Shown: positions 11,601 through 18,561, counted from the stretch's first letter. The stretch is 64,000 nucleotides of DNA from Pedobacter sp. MR2016-24 (GCF_026239655.1 NZ_JAPIVO010000006.1:372001-436000); one strand, 5' to 3'. Notes: generated by a model not told the origin, from the sequence alone. Translations and numbers: made by a program.

Positions 11601-14138
11601 TACAGGTGGTACAGCGCACCAACCGGCGGGGCAGTATTAGATGAAGGCATTACTTTCACTACTCCACCTGTAACAGCAAATATTACTTATTATGTTGAAG
11701 CAGTTAGAGGCACAGCCTTGAGCAGCCGAACTGCGGTAGGTGTGACGATTAAACCAACATCAGTAGCGGGTGATATCACCATAACCGGTCTGCCATCAAC
11801 ACTATGCTCTGGTTCCGGAACTACATTAACTGCAAGCAGCAACACTGTATCTAATCCTGTATTTACCTGGTACAGCGATGCACAACTTACCCAGGTGGCT
11901 AATAACGGCGCAGTATTTAATGTTCCGCCTTTAACAGCAACCACTACTTATTATGTGACTGTTTCAGGATCCAACAAATGTGAAAATACCCCGGGTACTG
12001 CGCATACAGTAGTAATTGGTGTAAACGCGCCACTGGTATTTAATACCACTACATTAAACAATGCTCCTGTTGGTACTGCATACAATGTGCAACTTAATCC
12101 TGCATCAGGTGGTACACCAGGTTATACTTATACTTTAACTGCGGGAAGCACCTTACCTACAGGATTATCAATCTCGCCTGCCGGAACAATTACCGGTACA
12201 CCTGCCGTCACTGGTAATTATACGTTCTCGATTACTGCGATAGATAGTAAAGGCTGTACCACTTCAACCAGCTTCAGTCTTAATATCGTTGCCGTTACCC
12301 CTGCACCTGATGTTGCAGCAGGCAAGGCCTGTCTTGGAACCGGCGCTATACTGAGCATTATATCACCAGTTAATGGTACAACTTACAGGTGGTACAATGT
12401 AGCGACAGGAGGTGCAATATTAAATGAGGGCACAACTTTCCTGACACCTCCCATAACTGCAAATACCACTTATTATGTGGAAGCTGTTAGCGCTACAGGT
12501 GTGAGCAGCAGGACTGCTGTCAGCGTAACAATTAAACCAACTGCGACTGCCAGTGATATCACCATTACAGGTTTACCTTCAGTAGTGTGTGCTGGTTCTG
12601 GTACTACATTAACAGCCAGTACAAATTCAGTAGCTAACCCTGTATTCATCTGGTACAGCGATGCCGCATTAACGCAGGTTGCCAATAATGGCGCGACCTT
12701 TAATGTTCCGCCTTTAACAGGAACTACTACTTACTATGTAACGGTTTCCGGATCTGACAAGTGTGAAAATACTGCTGGCATGGCAAATGTTGTAGTCGTT
12801 AATGTAAACCCGGCAATTGTGTTTAATGGTACAACGCTTACTGAAGCGTCTACTATTACTAATTACTCTGCACAATTACCACCGCCTGCAGGAGGAACTC
12901 CTGTTTATACTTACAGCCTTACAGCTACAAGTACATTACCAGCGGGTCTTGCCTTATCTCCGGGCGGCACAATTAGTGGCAGAGCAACTGTTGCCGGAAC
13001 TTATACTTTTAGTGTTACCGTAACTGACAGTAAAGGCTGTACTGCAACGGCAACTTTTAGTCTTACTGTAAAAGCACCGGTACTGATTCCTATGTCTCTT
13101 CCACCTGCAGTATTGCCGGATGGTATTGTTGGTACTATCTATGCACCTCAAACATTACCGGCAGCAATTGGCGGAACTGGTCCTTTCACTTATGTAGCAA
13201 CAGGTTTGCCGCCGGGAATAGTGTTCAATGCCATTACCAGGGAGCTGACAGGTACACCAACGCTTGCAGGTACATTCATTGTGACACTTTCTGTGACAGA
13301 TGCAAACGGACAAACCGCCGCGGCAGATTACACACTTAATGTTACCGTTCCTGCACCAGGAGCAACAGGTGCACAAAGTTGTAATGGCAGCAGTGTAACC
13401 TTAACAGTAGCTACACCAGTTACAGGAGTAACATATAATTGGTTTGCCACTGCTACAAGTACTGCCAGTCTGCAGATGGGAACAAGCTACCAGACACCTG
13501 CAATAACTGCTACCACTACTTATTATGTGGAGGGAATATCTGGTGGTATAAAAAGCACAAGAACTGCGGTAACCGTTACGTTGGCATCTGCACTTACAGC
13601 ACCTATGCTTTCTGTAGAGTCTGCCACGCGCAGCAGTATTACTTTCAGCTGGAATGCGGTAAGCGGTGCGACCAGCTACGAAATCTCAATGGATGGAGGT
13701 ACAACATGGACAATTCCGAGTTCGGGTCAGGCGGGTACTACGCATACCGTTACAGGTCTGCAGTACAATACCAAAGTTACCCTGATGGTGAGAGCTAAAG
13801 GAAGTACTACCTGTGAAACCAGTGCATCAGGCAGTCTTACCGGGACAGCAACTGATGGTACTACGGATGAGATCTATATACCGAATACTTTTACGCCAAA
13901 CGGGGATGGAAGGAATGATGTCTTCTATGCCTATGGGAATGCAATTTCGAAAGTTAAGATGCGGATATATAACCAATGGGGACAATTTGTATTCGAATCG
14001 CAGCAAATGCAAAATGGATGGGATGGCTCATTCAGAGGTCAGATGCAGCCTAATGGAGTATATGTATACTACATAGACCTGACACTTTCTGACGGTACAA
14101 CTACAATGAGAAAAGGAACCGTTACGCTATTACGATAA
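2643..14138 (+). CDS. Giant modular surface protein (3831 aa) with T9SS type B sorting domain
   Basis: A signal peptide (residues 1-32, ending near SYAQT) is followed by almost 3700 residues of small beta domains poor in Lys and Arg and rich in Thr, Ala, Gly and Ser. Order: jelly-roll-like modules at about 35-395; Ig-like to 485; five He_PIG-type domains (signature LPAGL...ITGTPTASGTF) at 485-925; Ig-like to 1090; discoidin-like modules starting at 1091, 1503 and 1922 with Ig-like domains (YNWYS...TTTYYVEA) between; three Ig-like repeats from 2248; a four-unit super-repeat from 2429; fibronectin III at about 3651-3735; and a gliding-motility-associated type B C-terminal domain at 3743-3831 (IPNTFTPNGDGRNDVF...WGQFVF...WDG...PNGVYVYYI). 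Type B substrates are exported by T9SS and usually kept at or released from the cell surface. The role is probably adhesion or gliding. ATG at 2667 (residue 9) is an alternative start giving a more usual signal peptide. It heads an operon with PorP and PorE-like genes. Confidence 0.9.
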   Translation: MDWTSTPRMLRKFLLCAGIIASTLFYAASYAQTKHYAQVAPSSGTVAYYTNLLGVNSTQPNAANAGSVINPGNAAAVPPPALSPAVLTANYATILGLFNAEGEAWIELKYAAPVAAGKTTYVRFDTPTPSSGLSLDLLNTVGGLTGLFSKNLVELEAYTGASSTNDGTKIETGVSSIIVKDAAGLTYFAVTSASAYNAVRVKLRVRSSLLQLSLNSGLSMNVYTAFNIDTDNCGTAVFTNLGETPGLNVSLTPLVSNQERAIDGNLTTYSLLTPGVAGLGSSVSQTIFLNGLSSSTDVAKVVLSESGTVLSLNLLKTITLQAFNGSVAAGAAVSADNLLTLDLLVGNNNVTFPVFFTPGVAFDRIKITLDNTLAVGGNLLSGGLRINEVQRTVAKPMFGGALNGALSICGGSSLTLAAQNPNAGFTYNFYKKTAGVRVLVSGAATGTYTEAGLTPGNYTYYIGAQKAGCIGESDLDSVVVTVKPVLSLLANTLANATVGSTVARQLTAATGGSPGYTYALAAGSNLPAGLTISASGLITGTPTASGTFTFNVTATDSFGCKTTASYTLLVTATLTFPVTILPNGTVGTAYPSTTLNPPTGGSTPYIYTAANLPAGLSVNTSTGTITGTPTTSGTFTFPITVTDADGNMAMTNFMVIVRDPMAMPAATLSAGTTGVVYPTQIIPAATGGSGVNTYAASNLPPGLSFNPSTREITGTPTASGTFNFTVNAADNEGHTATGNYSIVIKDPLVLVAGTLPDGTVMMAYPGQTIPAASGGTGPYIYVATNLPPGIIFNTTTRVISGTPTQSGNFTILITVTDAAQQSLTVPYSLKVNGTLNLPVASLPATVVGTAYTSPALPAVSGGTAPYVYTLTGLPTGLGFNPTMRVISGTSQLGGTFTLKMSVTDNGGLTTSTDYTLSITVDPPSVAGTTICGGNSATLSVANPLTGVTYNFYSATGNTVLGSGTTYTTGTLTETTTYYVEAVSGNAVSARAAVTVTVNPAPAAPVVATNNETVSSGQTATLQASATGGATVKWYATATGGIALATGNTFVTPALTTTTTYYAGAESNLGCASITRVPVVVTVVTGPADPRCNAATSQQSGVGGLLCIGCGIQNPGNSTDANLNNFTTISLLAGVGASGYQRLIFANTGAATDSLRIDLETPTGLADLSVLGNITLNVMNGNTLVSSHPINSSLVTLGLLQGNRFLATVRAGGAYDRVEVLLNPVVTALTNLNIYGAQAVYANPTLTAGNQTICSGSTATLTATPATGTTLSWYTAASGGAALATNVNTYTTTALTATTTYYIEVRKNDCANSIRIPVTVTVTPPVITPVLATISPVCSGSAAVISVDSPQTGVTYTWYSTATGGIPVFTGPVFTTPVLTANTTYYVEGANGNCLSPARTTASVIVNPRPAAPQIQASATTVNQGQSVSLNASSAETNVTFNWYDSANATAPVFTGASYVTPPLSVTTTFYAEAVSSTTGCASSARVQQTIIVNGNGTPIPVLCESPVSQTNGVDGLVSVLASVVNPGLAIDADQQTASTLSVPVGIGSSVFQKVNFTGLSSVGDTLRIRLTTSGQLLSASVLPSITVTTFNGANSNNDPVVLNNPIANVQLLSGGAELLLNLVPGSQFDGAEVRLNSGLLGALSSVNFNYARRIIKAPVVASTAITACANATATLTVSNPQSGITYKWYDAAGNYLGNDGTTFITPVITANTRFFAEASRGGCGGSRTAVVVTLVPAADVPVLLSATEQTCQGSNLLLQVQNPQTGVTYQWYNANGAITGATGPSFSVTNIQATTTYSVAAINSCGTASAQASVTITVGSLTAPVVTPPAVSIISGERTLLTASSSTANLTYNWYAVNPATNPGAVAIYSSTDGAFITPVLTTTTTYYVTAQSNAIGGCISPATAVVVTVTAGPTNPGSVPCEPAISQTTDTNNILASVNNPTFAIDNDIETSSSLFIPLGINSFVSQRVGFSGVSQAGDKVRIRLTSEAVLLSLALAPSIVITTYNGVVSNNDGMAINNPLLNLQLLNGGSDAIIEFTPTSPFDGIEVRLNSGLLGALSSINLNYAQRIVAPPTVVATSVTACQGSSATLAVANPVAGTTYNWYRETDLVASTSTYLTPLNLVAGTYNYFVSGTRNNCESARTAITVTIAPLPAAPVPDPANPVNTCLNTPVALRVTPVAGISYNWYSAPAGGTLLAANTNTFSTPANLTVGTTDFYVEAVNVNSCTNNSGRTKISITIKPAATANDIAVTGADAAFCSGANAILTATSMTVTNPVFTWYSDAALTNPVFTGATFAINPLTADADYYVTVKGDNVCDNAPGTAKKVSLRINPTALPGDITISGIPASVCAGSAVTLTATSATVNNPVFTWYSDAALSTAIFTGPVFSPVITVSTNYYVTVSGSNKCQNAPADAKVITLNVNPIATDADISIAGVPATTCSGSGVSISASSATVINPVFTWYSDAALANPLFTGPVFNTPALTGNTTYYVTVRGSNKCENAAGTAKIVVLNVNPAVVFNSSTLTNAAAGSAYAAQIDPATGGTPGYNYVVASGSSLPAGLTLSVSGAITGTPTIAGNYTFAITAADSKGCNATATFVLNVLPPNFGMVLPPADLPDGIVGTAYVTQTLPAATGGVSPYTYVLSGGTLPPGLLFNAANREITGIPTLGGTFTFNITATDNNGITATTAYSISVTVPAPVVAGAESCSGNSLDLTVTTPVNGVTYDWYSTPSGGAIIYNGTIYQTPPVTSTVTYYVEGSSGTAVSTRVAVLVNLKPKATTADITITGVPTTVCSGTGTVLTASSTTVNNPVFTWYSDAALTTVVNNGAVFNVPALTANAVYYVTVSGDNKCENAAGTASIVVLNVNPAIVFNGTALSDAAATKPYAVQINPATGGTPGYTYTLPSGSVLPDGLTLSSNGVISGTPTTPGTNTFTITALDSRGCSATASFTLTIVPPPVIVPAPDADAAQACLGAAAILSVNAPVTGTLYRWYSAPTGGAVLDEGITFTTPPVTANITYYVEAVRGTALSSRTAVGVTIKPTSVAGDITITGLPSTLCSGSGTTLTASSNTVSNPVFTWYSDAQLTQVANNGAVFNVPPLTATTTYYVTVSGSNKCENTPGTAHTVVIGVNAPLVFNTTTLNNAPVGTAYNVQLNPASGGTPGYTYTLTAGSTLPTGLSISPAGTITGTPAVTGNYTFSITAIDSKGCTTSTSFSLNIVAVTPAPDVAAGKACLGTGAILSIISPVNGTTYRWYNVATGGAILNEGTTFLTPPITANTTYYVEAVSATGVSSRTAVSVTIKPTATASDITITGLPSVVCAGSGTTLTASTNSVANPVFIWYSDAALTQVANNGATFNVPPLTGTTTYYVTVSGSDKCENTAGMANVVVVNVNPAIVFNGTTLTEASTITNYSAQLPPPAGGTPVYTYSLTATSTLPAGLALSPGGTISGRATVAGTYTFSVTVTDSKGCTATATFSLTVKAPVLIPMSLPPAVLPDGIVGTIYAPQTLPAAIGGTGPFTYVATGLPPGIVFNAITRELTGTPTLAGTFIVTLSVTDANGQTAAADYTLNVTVPAPGATGAQSCNGSSVTLTVATPVTGVTYNWFATATSTASLQMGTSYQTPAITATTTYYVEGISGGIKSTRTAVTVTLASALTAPMLSVESATRSSITFSWNAVSGATSYEISMDGGTTWTIPSSGQAGTTHTVTGLQYNTKVTLMVRAKGSTTCETSASGSLTGTATDGTTDEIYIPNTFTPNGDGRNDVFYAYGNAISKVKMRIYNQWGQFVFESQQMQNGWDGSFRGQMQPNGVYVYYIDLTLSDGTTTMRKGTVTLLR
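4096..5401 (+). repeat. Array of five He_PIG-type domains inside the giant gene
   Basis: Five tandem units of about 85-90 codons encode the pattern hhxxGTVGTAYxxxxLPAxGG...LPxGLxFNxxTRxIxGTPTxxGTFxFxIxVTD. The unit boundary is the strand LPDGTV or close variants. The units are diverged at DNA level, which argues for old duplications kept by selection. Confidence 0.75.
9384..13610 (+). repeat. Nested Ig-like / He_PIG super-repeat inside the giant gene
   Basis: An Ig-like unit beginning D-I-T-I-T-G or similar and containing NPVFTWYSDAALT starts at 9384, 9657 and 9927 (period about 270 bases), then at 10980, 11772 and 12555. From 9927 on each copy heads a larger unit. The units at 9927 and 12555 hold four domains (Ig, He_PIG, He_PIG, Ig; about 1050 bases). 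The two middle units (10980, 11772) hold three (Ig, He_PIG, Ig; 792 and 783 bases) and lack the second He_PIG domain. The array therefore reads long-short-short-long. Confidence 0.75.
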
Positions 14139-14164
14139 TACACGTTAACCTGAAAATTAATATC

Positions 14165-15160
14165 ATGAAGAAACTTTTAAAAATCGTCGGCCTCAGCATC
14201 TTATGCATCACGGCAGCAAACAGGGTTAATGCACAGATTGATCCACATTTCTCACAATATTACGCAAATCCGTTATGGCTGAATCCAGCCCTAACGGGAG
14301 TAATAGACGGAGATTACCGGGTTTCATTAAATGCGAAACAGCAATGGGGATCCGTCTCCAATGCTTATGTAACGGCAGGTGCTTCGTTCGATAAGGCACC
14401 TGTTAAAAACCTTGCCTTTGGAGGAATGGTACTTAATCAGCGCGCAGGTGAGATAGGATATAACTATCTGAATGCACTTGCTTCTGCTGCTTACAGGATC
14501 AGATTTGGTCAGCAGGGATACAGTATGATTAATTTTGGTGTACAGGCCGGTATTTTGAATAAGAGTTTTGATCCTTCAAAAATTACATTGGGCGATCAGT
14601 TTAATTCTTCAACAGGATACAATGGCAGTATTCCTATCAGTGAATCTTTCAGCTCTACCAATACGCTGGTGCCCGATGTAAATGCGGGGATCATGTATTT
14701 TGATGGCAATTCTGACAATAAAGTGAATCCATTTGCCGGCGTAAGCGGGTCTCATTTAACGAGGCCTGTAGATCGTTTTATCGGTAATGATATCAGAATT
14801 CCGATTCGCTTTACGGCCCATGGCGGAGCCCGTGTTAAAATCAGTGATGCTATAGATGTAACGCCTAATGCACTTTACATGAAACAAGGCAATGCGCGGG
14901 AAATTTCTACCGGTGCGTATGTTACCTTCTATCTGAATCCCGAGGCTAATATTCTCTTTGGATCAAATTACAGATACGAAGATGCCGCTATCGCCTTTTT
15001 TGGTCTTCATTTAAAGAATACCGTTTTCGGTTTAAGTTATGATTTTAATACTTCCAATTTAAACCGTGCCACCGGTAGCAGGGGTGGCCTTGAGTTATCA
15101 GTATCCTTTACCAGCAGAGGGGGAATTTCAGGCCCCAACTTCTTTTGTCCACGATTATAA
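14165..15160 (+). CDS. PorP/SprF family type IX secretion membrane protein
   Basis: The 331-residue product begins with a signal peptide ending at VNAQ and continues with IDPHFSQYYANPLWLNPALTG, the N-terminal signature of PorP/SprF proteins, followed by an outer-membrane beta-barrel of the usual length. SprF-type proteins sit in the outer membrane and are needed for secretion or surface attachment of particular T9SS substrates, especially those with type B C-terminal domains such as SprB. It starts 26 bases after the giant gene, so this copy is probably dedicated to that protein. The C-terminal FFCPRL tail is unusual in ending with a Cys-Pro pair. Family assignment is firm; the specific partner is inferred from gene order. 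Confidence 0.9.
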   Translation: MKKLLKIVGLSILCITAANRVNAQIDPHFSQYYANPLWLNPALTGVIDGDYRVSLNAKQQWGSVSNAYVTAGASFDKAPVKNLAFGGMVLNQRAGEIGYNYLNALASAAYRIRFGQQGYSMINFGVQAGILNKSFDPSKITLGDQFNSSTGYNGSIPISESFSSTNTLVPDVNAGIMYFDGNSDNKVNPFAGVSGSHLTRPVDRFIGNDIRIPIRFTAHGGARVKISDAIDVTPNALYMKQGNAREISTGAYVTFYLNPEANILFGSNYRYEDAAIAFFGLHLKNTVFGLSYDFNTSNLNRATGSRGGLELSVSFTSRGGISGPNFFCPRL

Positions 15161-15171
15161 TCCGATGAGTT

Positions 15172-17181
15172 ATGAAATCACTTAGAGTACTACTTTTGAT
15201 GTGCCTGATAAGCAATGCTATCCATGCACAGTACGTTACCAATAATAAAAGGATCGCAGATGTATATTTCCAGAATAAGGAATATTATGCGGCTGCAGAT
15301 TACTATAAAAGAGCATTGAATATCTCTACAGATAGTATAGGTTTTGTAGTGCCTTATGCCTTTGAAACTAAAATGAAAAAGGAGGAGACTAACCCAAAAC
15401 GTGGTGAGTACGAAAATGATGTTTACCAATTGGCTTCTTCATTGCGGTTATACAAAGATTTCAGGGCAGCAGAAGCATGGTATGCCGTAGCCAAAAACTT
15501 CAGTGATCCAAAATATGCCCTGAGCTCTTTTTATTATGGAGAATGCCTGCGTGCGAATCAGAAGTTTGCTGAAGCAATTGTGGCATTTGAAGAGTTTCTG
15601 ACAAAGTATTATCTCAATGATGGCTATGCCAGTAAAGCCAAAGTGGAAATTGCTTCCTGCAATTTTGCATTATATGAAATGCGTTATCCACGGTTGTATA
15701 AGTTTAGTAAACTGTTTAATGAAATTAATGACAAGGGCTCAAATTATACGCCATTGCTGAATAACGATAACTTCTATTTCACTTCTTCCAGACCCGTATC
15801 TGTAGGAAACAAAACTGAGGTACTTACTGATGGAAAAACAAACTCCAAAGTTACCCGTAAGGAAAGTCCTTACATGAATGCAATCTATGAAGCTTCAGGT
15901 AATCCTAAGGACGAAGGAACAACGGTTAAACGTATTGGGGCTGTGGAAAAAGGACGTGAATATGCTGCGCCTGCCTTTCATCCGAACGGGACTATTATGT
16001 ATCTTACCAGCTGGACCACAAAAGGAGAAAGAAAAATTTATGAAGTAAATATCTCATCCGGCACCGGAAATACATGGTCTCCCCCAAAAATTTTAGGTTC
16101 TGAAGTCAACATTGCCGGCTTTAATTCCATGCAGCCATTCGTATCTAGGGATGGTAAATATTTTGTTTTTTCATCAGACAGACCCGGTGGATCGGGCAAA
16201 TATGATATATGGTACTGCAGGCTGCGGTCTGACGGTTCTATGGGGCAAGCCATCAATATGGGAAGTAAAATAAATACTAAAGAAGATGAGGAAGCACCTT
16301 ACTATAATTCTAAAACAGAGAAGCTGTTGTACAGTAGTGCAGGTAAGGTAGGGATTGGCGGATTAGATTTTTATGAGAGCGAAGGTGATTTTGCCAATTG
16401 GTCAGAACCCAGAAACCTCGGTTATCCATTTAATTCATCCAAAGACGACGTTTATTTCACACCTATGGATGATGATGACAGTCAGGGGTATATCAGTTCT
16501 GACAGAGAGTCTGTCTGCTGCCTGGAGGTTTTCTATGTGAAAAAGGAATTCATTACTGTTCAGGGAACAATACTTGACTGCCAATCGGATAAACCATTAC
16601 CTGGTGCTACTATCACATTATCAGATTCCACACAGAAAATAAATGTGGTAGTCGGCACCGATGGGAAATACAGGTTCAGGATTAATTCTAACCGCAAACT
16701 GAAACTGGTTGCTGAAAAAAAGAACTATTTCAGCAAACTGCTGAGTTATGACTATGACGAGCTGGCCAAGACAGATACGCTGGTTAACCCTAAAATATGC
16801 CTTGCTCCTTATGTCTTGGATAAACCAATAGTGCTGAATGACATCTTGTATGATTTTGACAGTGCAGATTTAACGCCAAGATCAAAAACGATCATAGATC
16901 AGCTTTACCAGATTATGGTAGATAATCAGACCATAGAAATTGAACTGAGTGCGCATACTGACAATATAGGCACGGAGGCTTATAACCTGGATCTGTCAGA
17001 AAGAAGGGCGAAATCCTGCATAGACTATCTCATTAGTAAGGGAGTATCTGCAGACAGAGTAAAAAGTAAGGGCTATGGTTTTAGTAAGCCTATAGCACCA
17101 AATCAGTTTCCTGGTGGAAAAGACAATTATCAGGGTCGTCAGTTAAACAGGAGGACAGAATTTAAGGTTACTAAAAACTAA
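15172..17181 (+). CDS. PorE-like OmpA protein: TPR, PD40 propeller, carboxypeptidase-regulatory-like and OmpA domains
   Basis: The 669-residue exported protein (signal peptide ending IHAQ) has TPR-type helices at about 25-190 (YYAAADYYKRALN, AEAWYAVAKNF), PD40/WD40-like propeller strands at about 195-455 (YFTSSRPVSVG, YFVFSSDRPGGSGKYDIWY, LLYSSAGKVGIGGLDFY), a carboxypeptidase-regulatory-like Ig fold at about 465-550 (GTILDCQSDKPLPGATITL) and an OmpA peptidoglycan-binding domain at about 555-669 (LYDFDSADLTPRS, LSAHTDNIGTEAYNLDLSERRA). This is the domain order described for PorE of Porphyromonas gingivalis, a T9SS part that tethers the machinery to peptidoglycan. It starts 11 bases after the PorP gene, so all three are very likely co-transcribed. 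Confidence 0.88.
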   Translation: MKSLRVLLLMCLISNAIHAQYVTNNKRIADVYFQNKEYYAAADYYKRALNISTDSIGFVVPYAFETKMKKEETNPKRGEYENDVYQLASSLRLYKDFRAAEAWYAVAKNFSDPKYALSSFYYGECLRANQKFAEAIVAFEEFLTKYYLNDGYASKAKVEIASCNFALYEMRYPRLYKFSKLFNEINDKGSNYTPLLNNDNFYFTSSRPVSVGNKTEVLTDGKTNSKVTRKESPYMNAIYEASGNPKDEGTTVKRIGAVEKGREYAAPAFHPNGTIMYLTSWTTKGERKIYEVNISSGTGNTWSPPKILGSEVNIAGFNSMQPFVSRDGKYFVFSSDRPGGSGKYDIWYCRLRSDGSMGQAINMGSKINTKEDEEAPYYNSKTEKLLYSSAGKVGIGGLDFYESEGDFANWSEPRNLGYPFNSSKDDVYFTPMDDDDSQGYISSDRESVCCLEVFYVKKEFITVQGTILDCQSDKPLPGATITLSDSTQKINVVVGTDGKYRFRINSNRKLKLVAEKKNYFSKLLSYDYDELAKTDTLVNPKICLAPYVLDKPIVLNDILYDFDSADLTPRSKTIIDQLYQIMVDNQTIEIELSAHTDNIGTEAYNLDLSERRAKSCIDYLISKGVSADRVKSKGYGFSKPIAPNQFPGGKDNYQGRQLNRRTEFKVTKN

Positions 17182-17186
17182 TCACG

Positions 17187-17543
17187 TTATAACAGCTTTT
17201 CAATCTTAGCTAGCATTACAGACATTTCAAATGGCTTTTCCAGGTAATCATCAGACAGTAAGTGTTCTCTCATGATGTAGTCCTCGGAGAAGCCACCTGA
17301 AGTAAGGATCACAGGAAGATGAGAGGTGTTTTTTCTCGTTCTGATTTCCTTAAATATAGCCCTGCCATCCATTCCATCAAGTTTAATGTCCATCAGTATC
17401 AGGTGAGGCTTAAACTCTTCAATAATTTTAAATATCGGTCGCCCTGTCATTAATGGAAAAACCTTATAATTGTTCTCTTCTAAAATCAGTTGCACAACTT
17501 CCAGCAAATCAGGATCGTCCTCAACAACAAGTATTCTATTCAT
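17187..17543 (-). CDS. Single-domain response regulator (CheY-like receiver)
   Basis: The 118-residue protein is a receiver domain with nothing else. The acidic pair is Asp9/Asp10 (VVEDDPD), the phospho-acceptor Asp52 (LILMDIKLDG), the conserved Thr81 (VILTSGG) and Lys103 (LEKPF). With no output domain it must act by protein contact or as a phosphorelay intermediate. No histidine kinase is nearby. Its stop is only 5 bases from the stop of the convergent PorE-like gene, and I see no terminator hairpin between them, so the two transcripts probably overlap at their 3' ends. Confidence 0.9.
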   Translation of the reverse strand: MNRILVVEDDPDLLEVVQLILEENNYKVFPLMTGRPIFKIIEEFKPHLILMDIKLDGMDGRAIFKEIRTRKNTSHLPVILTSGGFSEDYIMREHLLSDDYLEKPFEMSVMLAKIEKLL

Positions 17544-17596
17544 ATGTTAAAAACACTCTATACAACTTTAATGCCATGAAGCCCGTTAAAGTATCC

Positions 17597-17604
17597 TACT
17601 TTTG
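17597..17604 (+). promoter_or_regulatory. -7 box TACTTTTG for the 65-aa protein gene
   Basis: The box matches the Bacteroidota TAnnTTTG element and lies 22 bases before the ATG at 17626. The -33 element is weak. It supports the ATG over the upstream in-frame TTG at 17602, which lies inside the box. Confidence 0.5.
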
Positions 17605-17625
17605 TGGCATTATAATCAGATTTTA

Positions 17626-17823
17626 ATGGACTCAAAAGAAAAAATAGAGGCAATTGCCAACACGCTGCTACCCAGCTTTATACCAAAAGACAAAGAGGCA
17701 AAAGAATTCCTCTTTCATTTTACACTGCCACCAAATTCAAGTTATAAGGTGTTTTTTAAAAAAGATGTCAAGGCAAACTGGCAGTTTGCTGGCTTTGAGG
17801 AGGCAGAAAATAAAACTTTTTAA
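17626..17823 (+). CDS. Small hypothetical protein (65 aa)
   Basis: The frame from the ATG at 17626 encodes a soluble, charged 65-residue protein (MDSKEKIEAIANTLLPSFIP..., ending EEAENKTF) with no signal peptide or membrane segment. I do not recognise it. Support for a real gene comes from the TACTTTTG box just upstream, good predicted structure (a helix followed by strands such as EFLFHFTLPP and YKVFF) and the lack of a competing frame. It lies divergent from the receiver-domain gene and ahead of the GAF gene, but a 166-base gap separates it from the latter. Confidence 0.55.
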   Translation: MDSKEKIEAIANTLLPSFIPKDKEAKEFLFHFTLPPNSSYKVFFKKDVKANWQFAGFEEAENKTF

Positions 17824-17989
17824 CCCGGATTTTAATACCTTGCTAAAACGATCCTTTATGTGCGACGTCCATAAAAGTCCGATTCAGTATTCCTGTCAGG
17901 TGTATGAATCTTGTGTCTGTTTGTTAAAACAGGTATATTAATTGTAAGGGAGTCCTAAAAACAGATTATTACTAATAATATTTCGAAAC
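17824..17989. other. Intergenic stretch before the GAF gene
   Basis: This 166-base gap has no convincing gene. A 95-codon frame crossing it from 17654 overlaps the 65-aa gene in another frame and has no family-like sequence. No strong promoter box or hairpin is visible. Confidence 0.4.
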
Positions 17990-18496
17990 TTGGAAAACAC
18001 ATTTGGAAGAGATCTTATTCCGCAGAATGAGGAAGAGCGACTGGAAAATCTTAAAAATTATAAAATATTATATACAAAGTCTGAAACCAAGTTTGATCAG
18101 CTGTCCGCGTTAACGGCTTCCATGTTCAATACTCCGATTGCAATGATCAATTTTGTTGATAAAGACCAGGTATGGACAAAATCGACACAGGGAGGTCATG
18201 ATAATGAAGAAATGGAGCGGGGATCAAGCTTGTGTTCATTAGCGATATTGAAAGACAGCGTCACTGTTTTCGAAGATGCGCTTGCAGAACCCTTTCTATT
18301 GTCTAATCCTATGGTAGCCGGGGAGTTTGGGTTAAGATTTTATGCCGCTGCACCAATAAAGACCAGCGAAGGATTTAATGTTGGTGCAGTTTGTATTATT
18401 GATACTACAAGCAGGGACTTTTGTGAAGAAGATCAGAAAAGGCTGGAGTGGGTAGCCGACCTTATCCGTCTGGAGATGGAAAGCAGAAAAAGATAA
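17990..18496 (+). CDS. GAF domain protein
   Basis: The 168-residue protein is essentially one GAF domain: EEERLENLKNYKILYTKSET leads into FDQLSALTASMFNTPIAMI, followed by FVDKDQVWTKSTQGG, SLCSLAIL and the C-terminal RFYAAAPIKTSEGFNVGAVC. Such short cytosolic GAF proteins occur alone or fused to histidine kinases and diguanylate cyclases and bind small ligands or chromophores; here no output domain is attached. The start is a TTG: an in-frame TAA lies at 17945 and no ATG or GTG occurs between it and the domain. Neighbouring receiver protein suggests, but does not prove, a signalling link. A strong hairpin overlaps its stop. Confidence 0.85.
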   Translation: MENTFGRDLIPQNEEERLENLKNYKILYTKSETKFDQLSALTASMFNTPIAMINFVDKDQVWTKSTQGGHDNEEMERGSSLCSLAILKDSVTVFEDALAEPFLLSNPMVAGEFGLRFYAAAPIKTSEGFNVGAVCIIDTTSRDFCEEDQKRLEWVADLIRLEMESRKR

Positions 18497-18539
18497 GCTG
18501 ATTATATGAACTGAATAAGATAATCAGCTTATCTTTTTT
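18491..18539. terminator. Terminator overlapping the GAF stop codon
   Basis: A 15-base perfect inverted repeat (18491-18505 and 18520-18534) is followed by a T run to 18539. It serves the GAF gene and, with A residues on the other side, probably also the convergent GlcNAc kinase gene. The TAA stop at 18494 lies inside the left arm. Confidence 0.85.
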
Positions 18540-18561
18540 ATGATAATAATGCCTTATAAAC

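Noticed and set aside
3446..14076. Many frames of 60-160 codons on both strands inside the giant gene
   Set aside because: They repeat with the domain repeats of the giant gene and are shadows of its skewed codon use; none has a family-like sequence or a promoter box.
2643..14138. Repeats in the giant gene as a CRISPR array or insertion element
   Set aside because: The repeats are long, diverged, in frame and encode Ig-like and He_PIG domains; there are no short identical repeats with unique spacers.
17654..17941. 95-codon frame overlapping the 65-aa gene
   Set aside because: It uses another frame of the small gene and then a non-coding stretch; the TACTTTTG box and ATG at 17626 support the smaller frame instead.
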